DNA from: Grifola frondosa
Lineage: Eukaryota; Basidiomycota; Agaricomycetes; Polyporales; Grifolaceae
Reading direction: 5' to 3'
Assembly: GCA_001683735.1 (NCBI GenBank)
Contig: LUGG01000047.1
Span: forward strand, 206,418 to 270,417
Length of the DNA stretch: 64,000 nucleotides
The translations under genes were made by a program, and so were the position numbers. This document shows positions 46,054 through 59,464 of this stretch, piece after piece (position 1 is the first letter of the stretch; each line of letters begins with the position of its first letter). The notes below the pieces were generated by a model, which saw nothing but the letters and a program-made list of their open reading frames with translations, was not told the DNA's origin and did not search any database.

Positions 46054-46073
46054 GACCAAGTCACGTGATATTT

Positions 46074-46137
46074 GATGACGTAGATGCGGTCGTCGACGTA
46101 TCGAAATGGATGCGTCGACGACCGCATCTACGTCATC
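46074..46137. repeat. 25-bp perfect inverted repeat with 14-nt loop
   Basis: The arms 46074-46098 and 46113-46137 are exact reverse complements (outer end GATGACGTAGATGCGG, inner end GTCGACG), with loop 46099-46112. It sits at the transition from AT-rich element DNA to GC-rich host DNA. Confidence 0.9.
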
Positions 46138-46924
46138 GGGCTAGACGGCCTGTTCGTCCTCGTCGTCTTTTGCCCCGCGCTCGCCGTGAAAACGACGCTC
46201 GTCGTCGTTGGTTGCCGGTAAGTCCATTTTTTTAATAATCAAAATTGAAATTAAACTTATAATTAAGTTACAACACGGGCGTCGAGTATTCCCCGCACGG
46301 CGCTCCGCCGTCCCCACTCGCGCTCACCGCCGTGCCCGCACTCTCCCTCACCGCGCCCACACAACGCGCTTCCCTGTGTCTCGCTCGTGCCACGCACCCT
46401 GCTGCTCTATGCGCCCTCTCGCGTCCGCGCGCTCCACACGTCTCTCTGTGTCCGCCCTCGCGCCCCTCATGTCTACTCTTCAGGACCGGCCGCTCGCTCT
46501 CTCTTCTCGTCACCGCTACTACAACTCTGTCCGCGCTTGTATCGACGACCGGGCATGTCCGAGCGGAAACGCCGCCACCCCGTTTTACTGCCCTCGCGCT
46601 CTGCCGCCATCCAGCCACGCTACTCAACGTTCAACCGAGGCGTGCGCGGCGTCCGAGGCCGCACGCGTAGGCCACCTGAAGGATGTTGGACGACGAGAGG
46701 GAAATAGGCATTTAGGTGAGTCCGTTTCCCTTCGCCCGCGTCCCACACGGCGCCCGCCACACCCTCGCGCCCATCCCCCTTGCCTGCTCGGCACCTTGTT
46801 CGTCGACTTTCTCGCCGACACCTGCCTGTACTTCATCGCGCTCGCAACCGGCACATATGAGGAGGACGCGCGCCGCGCCGCGTTCCCGCGCGTCGAGGCA
46901 CTTTCGCCAGCTGCGCCCAATTAA
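46138..46924. other. GC-rich leader region of RRP8, coding status unclear
   Basis: About 790 bp of GC-rich sequence with long open frames on both strands, as expected from base composition. The translations are low in information (Arg/Pro/Ser/Ala-rich) and match no RRP8 N-terminus I know. A possible donor GTAAGT lies at about 46219. The missing N-terminal exons of RRP8 should be here or have been displaced by the element. Confidence 0.35.
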
Positions 46925-47772
46925 GAGCTGGCGCGCACCGCTCGTGGCGTTGCCGAAAGCGTGCAGGAGCATTCAGACAGCGCACATGCGGTCGAGATGA
47001 TGCGCGCGAATCCTGCCGTATTCGAGGAGGTTTGTCCCTCTTGCTTCCCATTTGTACACGCTTACACCTTGCCGTGACAGTATCATACGGGCTTCCGGCA
47101 CCAAGTCCAATCCTGGCCAACGAATCCCGTCGCGCACTACATCTCTGTCCTGTCGTCCTATCCACAGAAGACCGTGATTGCGGACCTGGGATGCGGTGAT
47201 GCGGCGCTCGCACGTGCACTCGTCCCAAAAGACATGACGATGCTCTCGTTCGATCTCATGTCGGACAATGCGTACGTCATCGCAGCGGACACCTGCACAC
47301 GCGTCCCGCTCCCCGGTGCGGAGCCCGGCGAGGGAGAAGACGAGGGCGAGGGACAGGTAGTAGACGTGGTAGTGTGCGCGCTCAGCTTAATGGGCACGAA
47401 TTGGCCTGGGTGTATACGCGAAGCGTGGAGGATCCTCCGTCACGGGTATGTTTTGCGCCGTCTCGACTTACTTTTGTATTGATGAACTACTAGCGGAGAG
47501 CTCAAGATTGCCGAGGTGGCAAGCCGCTTCACCGATGTGGACGAGTTCATATCTTTGATCTCCTCCTTTGGTTTCCATCTCAAAGCGAAGGTACGATGGT
47601 GTATGCGCCGCCTTATCGGAGACTCACGTCCTGACTACAGGACGATCGCAACACCCACTTCACACTCTTCGAATTCAAGAAAGTCGCACGCAAGCCCAAG
47701 AACGAGAAAGAGTGGGCGAAAATGCTGGCGCGCGGCACTTTACTGAAGCCTTGCGAGTACAAAAGACGGTAA
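46925..47772 (+). CDS. RRP8: rRNA adenine N1-methyltransferase Rrp8 (25S rRNA), N-terminus unresolved
   Basis: Rrp8 is a nucleolar SAM-dependent enzyme that methylates an adenine of the large-subunit rRNA (m1A645 in yeast). Exons 46925-47029, 47081-47445, 47494-47590 and 47641-47772 join in frame through introns of 48-51 bp. Motifs: MMRANPAVFEE|YHTGFRHQVQSWPTNPV, SAM motif I VIADLGCGDAALA, LSFDLMSDNAYVIAAD, VVVCALSLMGTNWPGCIREA, LKIAEVASRFTDVDEF, and THFTLFEFKKVARKPK ending EYKRR with TAA at 47770. All match the Rossmann-like domain. The usual N-terminal basic region is not recognisable. The catalytic part has no frame breaks. Confidence 0.9.
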
Positions 47773-47903
47773 CTTCTGCGTGTCTCGGACGCGTCTCATC
47801 CGTTGTGCGTAGAACCAGTTTCATTGATACAGCAGGATATCCACATGTAGTTATGCTCGATACAGATCAGTTACCCCCTTTTGTGTTCCGCGATCACTTG
47901 TGT

Positions 47904-49330
47904 TCAGGGTCTGGGAGGAACGACGAGCGTGCGCTCCTCCCTTGCACTCTGGTATGCCAGCTCGATAATCTCAATCACCTCGGCCGATTCCTCGAACTTG
48001 ACCGCCTGCGACTTTCCCTCGCGAATTGCAGCGGCGAGATCCTTGAACAGGGATATGTAGCTGCCCTTATCAGACGGCCACCTGCACCTGCACGCGCGTC
48101 AGTGCCCTCCACCCAGTGTTGCAAACCTTTCCATGGGGATTGGGCAACTCACGTGGACTTGACAACCCCACCACCCGCGGCGATATTTTCGACTGTGCCC
48201 CAGATGTCCTCGGGCTCGACGCCGTATGCAGGGGAGCTGAGGATATCAGCGGGGGATGGGATCGCCTTGAGCTGATCCTCTTGCACGTCGACACCAAACT
48301 TCACGAACGTGCCGTTCGTGCCGCGTACCACGTAGCGCACCTGAGAATCAATTAGCTCGAGCCGGGATGACACGGAGAGAGACAGCAAACCTGAGGCGAG
48401 CGCACGGAGAGGATATGTCCGCGGAGGATGGCGGTGAAGGAGGTGGGGTGCAGCACGGAGGTTGCGGGGCGCGGCAGGTAATGCAAGAAAATCGTGAACT
48501 GTGAAGCGTACATACGTCAGGCCATCCGACAAAATGTTACTGAGAAAGACGCACACAGTCGTCGACCTCTTTGCTCCCAATCCCGCGGATATTCTCAATC
48601 ATGGCAGTGATCTTCACGGGACGGCCGAAGAGCAGAAGCACCTGGTCGATGGTGTGCGCGGCGAGATCATACGTGAGGCCGTTCGCGGGCAGCGGGAGGT
48701 CTTTCCATGTGTGCTTCAGGTCTGCCCGGAAACGGTCAAAGCTAAACCTCATAGAGTTAGTAATCAACAATGGGCGATGGGACAGATAACGAGAGGGGAA
48801 GTTGCATCGGGACTCGAATTCGAAGAGGGTGCCGAGGAACTTGGGGTCGCTGGCCGGGAGCTCAAGAAGCTTGCGCAGGGCGAGGAAGTCGGAATCCCAG
48901 CGTCGGTTCTGGAAGGGATAGAGCACGACTTTCTTGGATTTTGCAAGCGCATTCAGCTCGTACGCTTGAGAGGCGTGTGCGGTCACCGGCTTGTCGACGA
49001 GGACTGCGTGTAGACGAGCACACTGAGCGGAGATTGAGTCATGGAAGTTAATCTAACGTACCATGTTTTCCTGCTTCGAGCACGCGCTTGGCAAGCTCGT
49101 AGTGTGTCTCGCTTGGGGTGCTAACCATGACAAGCTCGACCTCAGGGTCGGCGAGGACGTCATCATAGCTATGGTAGATCTTAACACCCTGGGCAGCGTC
49201 TACACCAAAGCATGCTTGAAGCTTGCTGCCGGGAAGGCAGGCTTACGCTCGAGGACCGCATAGAGAGTGAAGAGCTCCGGGAGGGTGAGGACGAAGGGAT
49301 GTGGAAGGTGAGGTCCCTCCCCTCATGCGC
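47904..49330 (-). CDS. Gfo/Idh/MocA-family NAD(P)-dependent oxidoreductase
   Basis: A dehydrogenase with an N-terminal Rossmann fold and C-terminal alpha/beta domain. Readable segments: LTFHIP, LTLPELFTLYAVLER, VKIYHSYDDVLADPEVELV, STPSETHYELAKRVLEAGKH, the EKP-equivalent VDKPVTAHASQAYELN, NRRWDSDFLALRKLL, LPANGLTYDLAAHTIDQVLL, KFGVDVQEDQLKA and KDLAAAIREGKSQAV, ending VVPPRP with TGA at 47904. Introns are GT-AG. One base is missing in FHIP-FV (~49305) and the frame shifts between SFKH and CFGVD (~49205). The start codon is not resolved. It is convergent with RRP8, 131 bp apart. The substrate is likely a sugar or polyol but unknown. Confidence 0.8.
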
Positions 49331-50236
49331 CCTCCTTCCATCCCTCCACGGCATCCCATGCGTCCTCGCCCTGCATGCGTCTTGGTAAACGGAGGATCCA
49401 GTACAAAGAAGGGCTTGCACACGATTGACAAACTCACGACATCTGGTTCAATTATGCCCGTCTGGAAGAAGGCGTGTTGAAAGATGTCAAAGAGGAGGAT
49501 GCTATGGCTGAAGAATGGCAAGCGGTTGGACGAGTCAGAGAGGTGTATGATCGGACAGTTGTGCAGGTACCTTTGGGTGGCCAGAAGAAGCATTGGTGTC
49601 GGTATATTTTCTTGTGGCTGGACTACGTGGCATTTGAAGAAATTGAAACAAAGATACACTATTTTCATGTCACTACCATCAATTGCTCATAAATTTACTA
49701 ACACAGGACTATTCATGTGTGCGAGAGATACGAAACAGCCACTTGGCTAGTGCCCCACAAGGTCTTCACTTTCACAAAATTGTGGATCATCTTTACGAGG
49801 TTCGAGGTATGGCAGCTACAGCTGACTACAGCATGAAAGGTCTTAAGAATGGCAATCAGTAACTTCCCTAAAGAAGTCCTCTTCAAAGGATATATTGAGC
49901 TTGAATTTGATGTAAGTGATGATCCATATATCTAGGTAGTAAATTCTGACGATGCCTATAGCTTCGTGAATTTGACAGAGTATGCACGCTGTACAAAAAA
50001 TACATCAAGGTATGACTCAACCAGCCAATTTAACTTATCATGCTTTTTGTCTCTTAATTGCTCTTTAATAAGGTACTTACTGCTGATACTGACTACTGAG
50101 TCTCAATATTAATAATTGGACAGTATAACATGATCAGACTACAGCCCAAGCACAGCCAACCGTTATCAGAAAGATCACGTGATAATTTCTGTCTGCATTG
50201 AAAATGGAAAATAAACTATGTTGAACTTTTACCATT
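49331..50236. other. intergenic, no recognised gene
   Basis: About 900 bp. Plus-strand fragments such as QVPLGGQKKHWC (~49565-49600) and PHKVFTFTKLW (~49755) read like eroded exons but match nothing I can name. Confidence 0.35.
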
Positions 50237-50967
50237 ATGTCTTCCCTTAACTCAGACATCCTCCGAGAAATTATCGCTCAGCTTGATGTATCTTGGACCA
50301 AACAGAAGGAGCTGTCTCATGATAATGCTCACACTGAATATTTTCACTGGCTTCTAAGTTTGAGAACCATCAGTCCCGCCTTCTGCAATACGTACCTTCC
50401 ACGACTCCCCCCTATAGCCATACGGCTCGACAGTCTAGAGACAGCCACTCAATTATTCACAGATGTCATACACTATGAGGAAATGGGCTGCAAATGCTCT
50501 TCAGGGGAAGATATAAACCTTCACATCCATCACGACTTTCTAAATATCTATCTGCTGGAAGTCAATTTTCCGGAGGATGATAATGGTCCAGAGTTATGGA
50601 AACTTGCGCGAAAGGCGGTGAAATACATGACACAGCTGGTGGAGCTCAATATCATCGTGGATCGTCAAGCACAACAGACAGTGCTAAGAAGAATCGGACA
50701 GTGGTGGGAGAGGCGCTGTCCAATAGAGAAACTGAGACTTATAGATCAACGTTCAGAGCCTAGGGTGAGTAACATTATTATAATAAGAATACCTGCTTAT
50801 AATTTATTTCACCAGCTATCTCTGGTACAAGAACAGAGACCATGGGACAACTATCAATCCTTCGCATTCGACCTTCTATTCTTTCCCAACATTCATATCC
50901 TTTTCATCAAATCTCCTGTCTTTCCTTTTCCTATCCCCCAACATTTACCCGCCATGACCCTAAACAA
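50237..50967 (+). CDS. F-box/LRR-like protein, truncated at Helitron copy 2
   Basis: It starts MSSLNSDILREIIAQLDVSW, an F-box-like first helix (LNSDILREIIAQLD). Leucine-rich segments follow (AIRLDSLETATQLFTDVI, LVELNIIVDRQAQQTVLRRI, EKLRLIDQR) and a possible intron with donor GTGAGT at 50765. The frame continues (PNIHILFIKSPVFPFP, MTLNNLVLEGHCSAWQ) into the 40-bp unit at 50968, ending at a donor-like CAG|GTACGA. Such proteins select substrates for SCF ubiquitin ligases. The 3' part of the gene is not in the window. The last exon either includes, or was invaded at, the Helitron terminus. Confidence 0.55.
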
Positions 50968-51052
50968 CTTGGTTTTAGAGGGCCATTGCTCCGCATGGCA
51001 GGTACGATTGATGAGGAAAATGATTAATTTTATTATTATTTGATCTTGTTTA

Positions 51053-51545
51053 TTTTAAAATATTATATATAACCCCTTTTACCCTTCTGACAATATGTAT
51101 ATTTTGCAAAGTACTAAATTTATTATTTAAACTATTCATTGTTAATTCATTTATTACACATTATAAACAAATAATTATAGAATTATACTATACATCCTTT
51201 CACATTCATAATCGAAGCACAGAGGTTTAATTAATCTCTTAACTTTTTTACAAGCTAATAAACATAAAATTTATTATTGTTTAATTTTATTCATTTGAAA
51301 ATATTTTAAATGACCTTCTCCTACCCTCCCAACAATATGCCCACCTTTGCAAAGTGCTACACTTATTATTTAAACTATTGATTATCAATTCATCTGTTAT
51401 ACATTATAAATAAGTAATTGTAAAATTATAGTATTGATCATTGACATTTATAAATTGAAACACGTAGGTTCAACTAATACATTAGCATTTTTACAAGCTT
51501 GATATGAATAATATACAAAATTTGAGTCATTGACATTGAATATTA
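51053..51545. repeat. ~244-bp tandem duplication, copy 2 of the Helitron
   Basis: The same two degenerate AT-rich units as at 27060-27545, with a few single-base differences. Non-coding. Confidence 0.75.
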
Positions 51546-51591
51546 CAACTTAGTATATATAGCTACACTACTCTTTCTCTTTTTAGCTCTA

Positions 51592-54500
51592 CTAAGTTTG
51601 CTGCATCCATGTCATCAATTTCCCTTGAAATTTTGACCTTCTGCCTAATTCCACACCATCATTATACCAAGTCTTACCATCTGCCTCGATGATTCTGGAT
51701 GTAAAGTGGAAATCACCAAAGTATATAATTCCACACAATCTGTATGCCTCTGTATCTTCATTCAGATTAATTATATGATTAAATTTAATACGTGTACCAT
51801 TAGTAATAAAGCATACAAAGTTTGGATTTTGTGGAAATTCAACTCGTTGAAACATGTTGCCTTACATTTGTCCATTTTTGAGCAATGGGTCGGTTGAATA
51901 ATGGAGTAAGCCACTCTTTTATAGTCCTCTCTTTATGTGAGCCAAGCTTTGTAGGATATTCATTCCATATGACTTTTGAGCAATCCCATAAAATGGTATT
52001 ATCCTCTTCAGCTTCCAAGTCAATATGACAATGCTGACAGCAAAGAGTACGTTCAACACAGCCATCGTTCACTTCTAGCATACATTTTAATAGTGAAAAA
52101 AGTTCACTGCCACGATGTCCTGTGAGTGGAAATGATTCTGCATCTATATTATGTAAGATTTGCCTTAAGCAATCTCTGGCTTGTTCCATGGTTGATTTAC
52201 CCTCCCTTACTCGTTGAAATGCAGCAGTAAATGATTCAAAAGTCCATTCTGATTAACCACTTCTGACTCCACCTTTCTGTAGATTCACAATATACTGAAA
52301 ATAAGATAGAGAATAAAGTATCATATGCACAGCTATAGTTGTCAGCATCCCACTGAAAAGCGATGGGTGAAGCATAAGTTAATAAATCAGATTGCCTATG
52401 TAATCTAGACTTTTTAACTTTACGTTCATTTGTGTCTTCCACAGTTTCAGACTTCACATCTCTTTTGCGCTTGCCACTTTTTAAACCACCTTGATCAATG
52501 CTTATGGTGTTTAAAGTGTTGGTACCTTTAGCACTTACAAAAAGACTAATATCCTTTTGACCACGAGGTAAAGATATTTTCTCCTCAATTGCTCTTGATT
52601 TTTAGTCTTTTTGTCTGCCTTCTGACGTGTAACAATGTTCCAGGGCAACTCTGATTCAGGTTCCTCATTTTCAAATGGCTCAGATTTGGTCCATTTTAAT
52701 GCTCCATGCATTGATTTAGGTACAAAGAGGGAACCTTTCCAGGCTCTGAACGAGTGGATAAGTGCATTTCTTGTGGAGCCTGTAACTTTAGCTGGAAGTT
52801 TCTTCAAGTATCGAAGTTTTGTGATCTCATCCAATAATTCAAGCTCACGAAATTCTTGTCTAAGACTACCAGTGATACCACCTGTCATTTTACGCTCATC
52901 AAATGGCTGAACAATAATTGTTCCCTCATATGTTGATCCACGAGATAAACAAGTGTAAATAGACTGATGAGATCTGCAATTCTGTAAGTCACAAACATTA
53001 TTAAGACGAGTACGACCCTGAGAGCCAAAGTCAGTCATGGCAAAGTTTGGAATTACAGCCACCTGGTCCCGAGATATTCAAGCTCCTTTCCATTGGGCAT
53101 CTTGCATCGTATCTTTTTAGTGCTGTGACTTATTGGAATGACATTTTCAGGCAAGCCTTCCAGTTGAATCGATGTTGGTGCAGCAGTTAATTTTATAAAT
53201 AGAGTGTCTAACCCTAGTTTATTATTTGGCAATGGACGTGACTTCCATCCAACCACTATACCTTCAGCACCATTTGTGACGAACATTCTGTTGCCTCATT
53301 GGTTTTATCATTACTGGAAGACCCAGGCATAATGTTAATTTTCCAGCATGATTATCTGTACTATTATGAGACAGATTCCATAGACACCCTGAAGAATAGG
53401 ATCAATGACATTGGATGATCGTTTAGGGTCTACCTTCTTTTTTCTAGATTTTTATCCTTCTCATCATTATCTGTTCCCCATTTATCTAGGGAATAGAATG
53501 TAGTCAATGGTTGTGATGTCTCTCGAGCAAATCTAGCACATCCCATCTCATTGATTTTATCCCTGTGTGCATTCCATGCTGTGATAACTGACACATTTCT
53601 AAATTTGCGTTGATTCAACTTGGGTTTACCAGGTCCACGACCAGCTACTCGGGAACTGATATGCTTTATATCTGCCTTTGTGCAAGACTTATATCGAAGA
53701 TTGTCCAATGCTGTTCGCAATTTAGCATCATCTGAATTTTGTGCCCGCTGTCTCATATTTTCTCTCAATATAACAACAGTTGTTACCTGATGCCAGAGTG
53801 CTTTACCAATAGAGGCTTCCTGTTGAGTATAGCTACTAGTCGTATGTATCACACGTCCCACTTTGTGAGAGAAAAGAGTGTTGCTATTCACTGGAGGGGA
53901 AGCTGTGCAAAGTCACCTGCAAATATCATATTGATTCCACCAAATGGTTGACCTTCATTTTTGAGTGCTTTGCACTTTTCTCACAAATAGTATATAAGCT
54001 ATTACAATCAACCATCGATACCTCATCCAAGAATATTATTCAACATTCTGTAGTCTCTCTCTGACTGCAAGTAAAGTTGCTACAGATTCTGACCCATGTT
54101 GACGTAATCCTAATATGGAATGATAAGTTGATCCACCAATTAATGCAGCAGCAGAGCCTGTCGGTGCAAGACATATAAATCTATATCCCTCCTTACGCTC
54201 ACCAAAGAAATATATCAAGGCTTTGATCACCTGAGATTTTCCTGTTCCAGCCATACCACCTAGATACATTTTCAATTGTTCGCCACTTTGCTGAGATGCA
54301 TGATTGGCCACAATTCTAAATGCACGTTCCTGAGCTTCATTCAAGCTGAACTTCTTGACCGTATTATCAATAAGAGCTTGGGCATGTTTGTCCTTAGCTT
54401 TGAAAGATTTGTCCAGATAAGATTGATCAATAACTTCAACGGTGTTAACAAACTTATTTTCTGGAAGGCCTGTTTTTGGATTGACAGGATTCTTCTGGCT

Positions 54501-57500
54501 TGCTTGAGCTTCTCGCATTGAGAATTTCTTGTCGTTTGTTTGCCAGCAAGGTCTTCCATTCAGTAGCTGATTTTTCCATCTCCATTTTGAAATTGATCTG
54601 GTACTAGATTAGACTCTGAGTCAGAACCATCAATCATTGGATCCATCCATCCAGCACCTAACATTATGCGTTCAGCTTGTAGCATGTGACTTTGTCGAGT
54701 GAGCTCTGATTGACTGACATTAGTCCAAAGGTTATCATTCAGAGTGTCCATTAACTCTCGTACATCAACATCATTACTTTCATTTAAATATTGAGTGTCA
54801 AAGTCATCGAGTAACTGATTATCTGCTTCAAAGGGAAGATCATTGTTTCCATTATTTGTTTACGCATGGCACAAAATCATCTCTTGCATCATTGCATTCA
54901 TATCGTATATGAAAGAATTTCATGATTTCTAACTGACGATCATCAAATGTATGCTCTGTGAAAATATCATTCCATCCAAATCTTTGTCAGTTTTAAGTCA
55001 TGACCAGTGCGCCATGGCTTAAATAAAGCTAACATTGTCATACAATAATCTTCACGGTTGCCAGTGTCCCGTCGGGGTAATGATCCTCCTACAAAGTTAG
55101 GCACAAAACTGCCTTCCTCTGGTAATAAAGAAACATGATGTGTCTGATATTGAGGATGACACGAGTAAATGGTGCATACTTGGATTCATTTTTATTATGT
55201 GATTCAGCATTTGAGATATGTATAGCTTCTTTTGCACTTTTAGAAGTAAGTAGGAGTTCATCCTCACTCTCATCATCATAATTAGCTATTGTATCCACAT
55301 CATTATCACCCATCAACACAGATTGAGAATAATTGATATCAAATGTAGGATTAATATCATATTATCTTCAAAGTCATCGCATCCATCTTCAGCTATGTTA
55401 ATATCACCATTGACAATTTTGTTCTTGGATATTCTCTGTTTATTGGCCCGTCTGATCCAATCATATAATGATATTGATCATATTTCAAGGGTCGATAAAT
55501 ATAGTCTGATACTGCTGATAGTGCCACCACCTTGCCTTTAACATTACCTAGAACAACTTTATCCGGTGTTTGATCCATGAAGGCTGTTCCCAAGCAGAGT
55601 TAACCTGATTAATATAACTTCTCCAAAAGCATATGCGGAATTTATGACTTGTATAATGATCCTTATGTTTCAGTAAGTATAACGAGGCCATAGGTCCACC
55701 TATTTCAGAACTAGCTGTCAAACTATTAACGAATTTTGGTAATAAGTGACCTAGCCTTTTCCTTACTGCTCTGATCACCTGTCACAATGTCTGCATATCG
55801 ATCAAATACTTTTTGGACAGCCTGAAACATGATGTGTGTCTTCAATGGGGTTTTGGTGATATAATCAGCAACATAAGCAATTACTGATTTGATGGCTGTG
55901 CCTGAAAGTAAGCTTGTGACATCAGTATTACATCTTAAAAGATATGTCACCGTTGGGGTCACAGTATTAATCCATGCCTCCCCCTTTTTCATATTAAGAG
56001 CACCTGTAGCAGGATCAACCGTAGTCTCCAAATATGTTTCCCTTGGAAATCTAGCTTTACAGTTACCCAGCTTATTGATACAACCTCTAGAATTGCCATC
56101 TTTATCACCATCCCGATATTTTCTACATGAGTGACGGTTAGATAAATACATTAGCTCATCCACAATATTAGTGAATCGTTTCCACCAGCTATTGTAACTT
56201 TCACAGTCATTACAATTTTGACAATCCTTATTAGAACATTTTGGAGGTGGAGCATCGGGTAAAGACTCAGTAGGAGGATGTCGCTCAGGATTGGCTACAT
56301 TGGTCTCTTCAATTGTTGTCTCACATCTTCCATTGTGCCATTCATAAATTCACCAATTTGTACACTCTCTAAATATTCCACCATATGTTTCTGGAAATCA
56401 GAGTTTGGATCCATAATGCGATCACGAATCTCTTGTGGAGTTAATCCACCATGAATCCATATTAACATGTGCATGTGTAAAGTGAGCCGACCCTGTTGTT
56501 CCACAGTGCCATAGTATCCAGCAGTATCACCATAAATACCTCGACGGTCCAATCCTACTCCAGTACGTGTGTCAGAAATAATTCTACCATCATTTTAAAA
56601 AATCTAGCCCCTGCTACTGGATTATTGGCTATAAGTCTGAATCTCTCATCCTTACTTCTGAATTGTGGTTTAAATACCTCATCCTTGTCTGCAAAGTAAT
56701 GCAATTGGATGATTAATATCTGCAGGTGAGAATGTTATGAACCATGAAGGTGCTCCTAAATATGAAGTCAATGCCCAGATTTCATTACGCATGTACTTCT
56801 TACTTGTCATAGAACCTTTGACACGATATGCCACATGATCCAGATCATTGATGATTTTAAAACATGCCTTCTCCTCTTCTGTCTCAGGTTTCACTGGTCC
56901 TTCTGATAGACGCTTCACCAGATCTGTCAAAGTATCATTGTTCAAATGTAAAAGACGATCAGCAATATCTGTAAATTTGCTTCGCTCAGCTAAAAGATAT
57001 CCTGCAGTGGTGGAATTTTTGATCTGTTCATGATTGAAGGCAACCAATGGAAAAATGGCTCTAGTTGAAAACGCTTGTCATGATACATTAGCAATTGTTG
57101 TTTGCGTCTCTCCTCAGAAACTCTCTTGTAGCCTGCATTATTCTCCAGGCCTCCCAAACCATAGGGGAAAAGCCAAGGAAACATTTGTGGATATAGTTGA
57201 GGATTATGATAAAGACTTTCAGGTACCTTTTCTTGACCAATTCCCAAAACCTTTCCTTGTTTAAAATGCTCAACTGCTCTTGCCCGAACTTCAGAAGGTC
57301 GCATTTTCATTAAATTAATCATGCTTTCTCCAGTTAGCCCATGAACAACAAATGGACACTCATCATCAGCACCTTCCTCCATTTCATTATCATTCACTGC
57401 AGTGGCTTCAGGATCTTAGTTGAATCATATGACTGAGTATAATCAACCATTACAGGTGGAACATCTTCGGATAGGATGAGAGATTAGCATAAGAAATGTT

Positions 57501-58620
57501 AACATGGCATAATCAACATGATTGAGTTTGAGCCATTCCAAAGCTTCAGCAACTTTATTACGTCTAACAACATAGGAATACGTTTATAATCCTGTGATGT
57601 TGGCATGTTAGGACCCAAAAATAAAAATGCTAAAACTTCATCTAATTCTTCTCGTGTGGAGGTAACACCGAATAAATTTTAGGCATGGGATTGAATGACT
57701 AGACATTGGCCTTCATCTTAGACATACCAGAAACCTGAACCTTGAGATGCAATGATTATGTTTGACCCGAGCAATAAGCATTTTCTCGTCCATGTTAAAT
57801 TTTGAAGCTGAGGTGGTACTTCTCCAATCCATAAACCATTTGCCAAAGCATCCGGTGGACAAATTCCTTTTTCCATATAACTGTTACATTCAAAACATAT
57901 GTCTTACAGTTTGGCAAAAGTACTGGACCAGCAGTTTCTTTGATAGGGTCATCCTCTGAATGGCGTTCCAATCTTGTCATGGGTTGATCAGGTGTTAGAA
58001 TAGTCATGTTGAATTTACAATTCAATTTTTTTCATTTTTGAGAGAGACTTAATCTTCCACAAATAGCACAGCCAGACTCAGCAAACTTATCAGAATTAAT
58101 GTCTGAACAAATCCTTCAATTGTAGAGTGTAGAAACTAGAATGGAGTTTCAGGTGGAAACTTGAATTTAGTTTGTTATTTTGAAGTAGTTGCAATTGTGT
58201 TCATGATGATGTATCGCTCAAGATTGCTTTTAACAGATTGATCTTTTTATATAGAGATAAAACTTTGGACAGTTTCACATACATGTTGTAGCAAAATTCT
58301 TGCATTGCTGCATTTTTCTTAGATGTTCTGTTAGAAAAAATAAACCATGAGACTGACATAAGATTTCCAATGAATGACCTGGTAAACGTGTGGCAGTACT
58401 CAAAGAAATATCTGCCATCACAGTATCTGCCTCCTTATTCATATCAGATAATACAGATTTAGGACCATAAGTTATGAACTTATATCGAGCATTATCAGTT
58501 AACAATGTTGTATCTTCTACATAAGACGTTATTTCATCTGAAGACCAAGTGCGAGATTTCTTGGCTACTGATGTAGCACCACCTACTTGTTGCATGTTAG
58601 AAAATGATTCAATATATACT
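51592..58620 (-). CDS. Helitron Rep-PIF1 helicase with USP-like domain, copy 2 (many frame breaks)
   Basis: The same gene as 27548-34645. Walker A GGMAGTGKSQVIK is in frame here (about 54234-54260), as are SDFQKHMVEYLESVQ (~56390) and CAMRKQIMETM (~54865), all broken in copy 1. HUH LTLHMHMLIW (~56470), the tyrosine pair AYVADYITK (~55868) and DNYSCAYDT (~52330) are intact. The N-terminal part (57400-58620) has many single-base deletions. The product cannot be translated as given, but almost no residues are substituted, so either recent decay or poor consensus explains it. Confidence 0.7.
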
Positions 58621-59000
58621 TTAATAGGTTTGTGTGAGTAGTGAACTGTATACACCAATCTATCAAGTAAACATATGAATCCATGTTTTTGTTTATGTAA
58701 AACAACAAAATCATGTCGCCGATAAACATGCGATAAAAGGAAATTTTGACTTCCAGAATTAAATCTGACACTGACATGTAATAAGAAGCTATTGAATGTA
58801 TTAAAGGTGAACGTATAATATAGATGTAGGCCATATTACTATAGAGATACATTTTGCATGATAAGTTTTATCATATGATCATTACAATCGGCTATGTCTA
58901 TCACGTGACATAGACAATATTGAGTGATAACCTCATCCCTAGTGAAATACATCATTATCTCTGTTCTATATATGAAGTCTTGGTTGCATTATAATAATGG

Positions 59001-59460
59001 TGGTCTTTACTTGCCTATATCAGGCAGGTCGCATACTTGAGAGTAGCGTCTCTACTTGCCTATATCAGGCACGGTCGATACTTGAGAGTAGCCGTCTCTA
59101 CTCTGCCTATATCAGGCACGGTCGCATACTTGAGAGTAGCCGTCTCTACTCTGCCATATGGGCACGGTCGCATACTTGAGAGTAGCCGTCTCTACTCTGC
59201 CCATATGGGCACGGTCAAATACTTGAGAGTAGCCGTCTCTACTCTGCCCATATGGGCACGGTCGCATACTTGAGAGTAGCCGTCTCTACTCTGCCCATAT
59301 GGGGCACGGTCGCATACTTGAGAGTAGCCGTCTTACTCTGCCATATAGGCACGGTGCATACTTGAGAGTAGCCGTCTCTACTCTACCCACAAGGGGCATG
59401 GTCATACTTGAGAGTAGCCATCTCTACTCTACCCACAAGGGGCACGGTTATATTTTTCAT
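59001..59460. repeat. 48-bp hairpin minisatellite, copy 2 (about 9 units)
   Basis: The same AGAGTAG-CCGTCT-CTACTCT units as at 35050-35690, but about three fewer, and several units lack single bases. Confidence 0.9.
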
Positions 59461-59464
59461 AGTG

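Larger units (their letters stand above)
26931..46070 (-). mobile_element. Helitron-like element, copy 1 (right end uncertain)
   Basis: An AT-rich block carries a Rep-helicase gene, minisatellite and cargo genes, and is repeated near-identically at 50968-64000. Homology with copy 2 is visible to at least 40216, where copy 2 leaves the window. The sharp return to GC-rich host DNA near 45945-46070 is the likely right boundary, which would include the gene at 40853-45684. Orientation is minus, so the 5' end is on the right. No canonical CTRR-3' end was found. A helentron-type terminus, or a boundary extended by flank capture, is possible. Confidence 0.75.

Noticed and set aside
46208..47000. Several overlapping frames of 80-240 codons
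   Set aside because: GC-rich DNA gives chance open frames; none shows a domain or splice logic.
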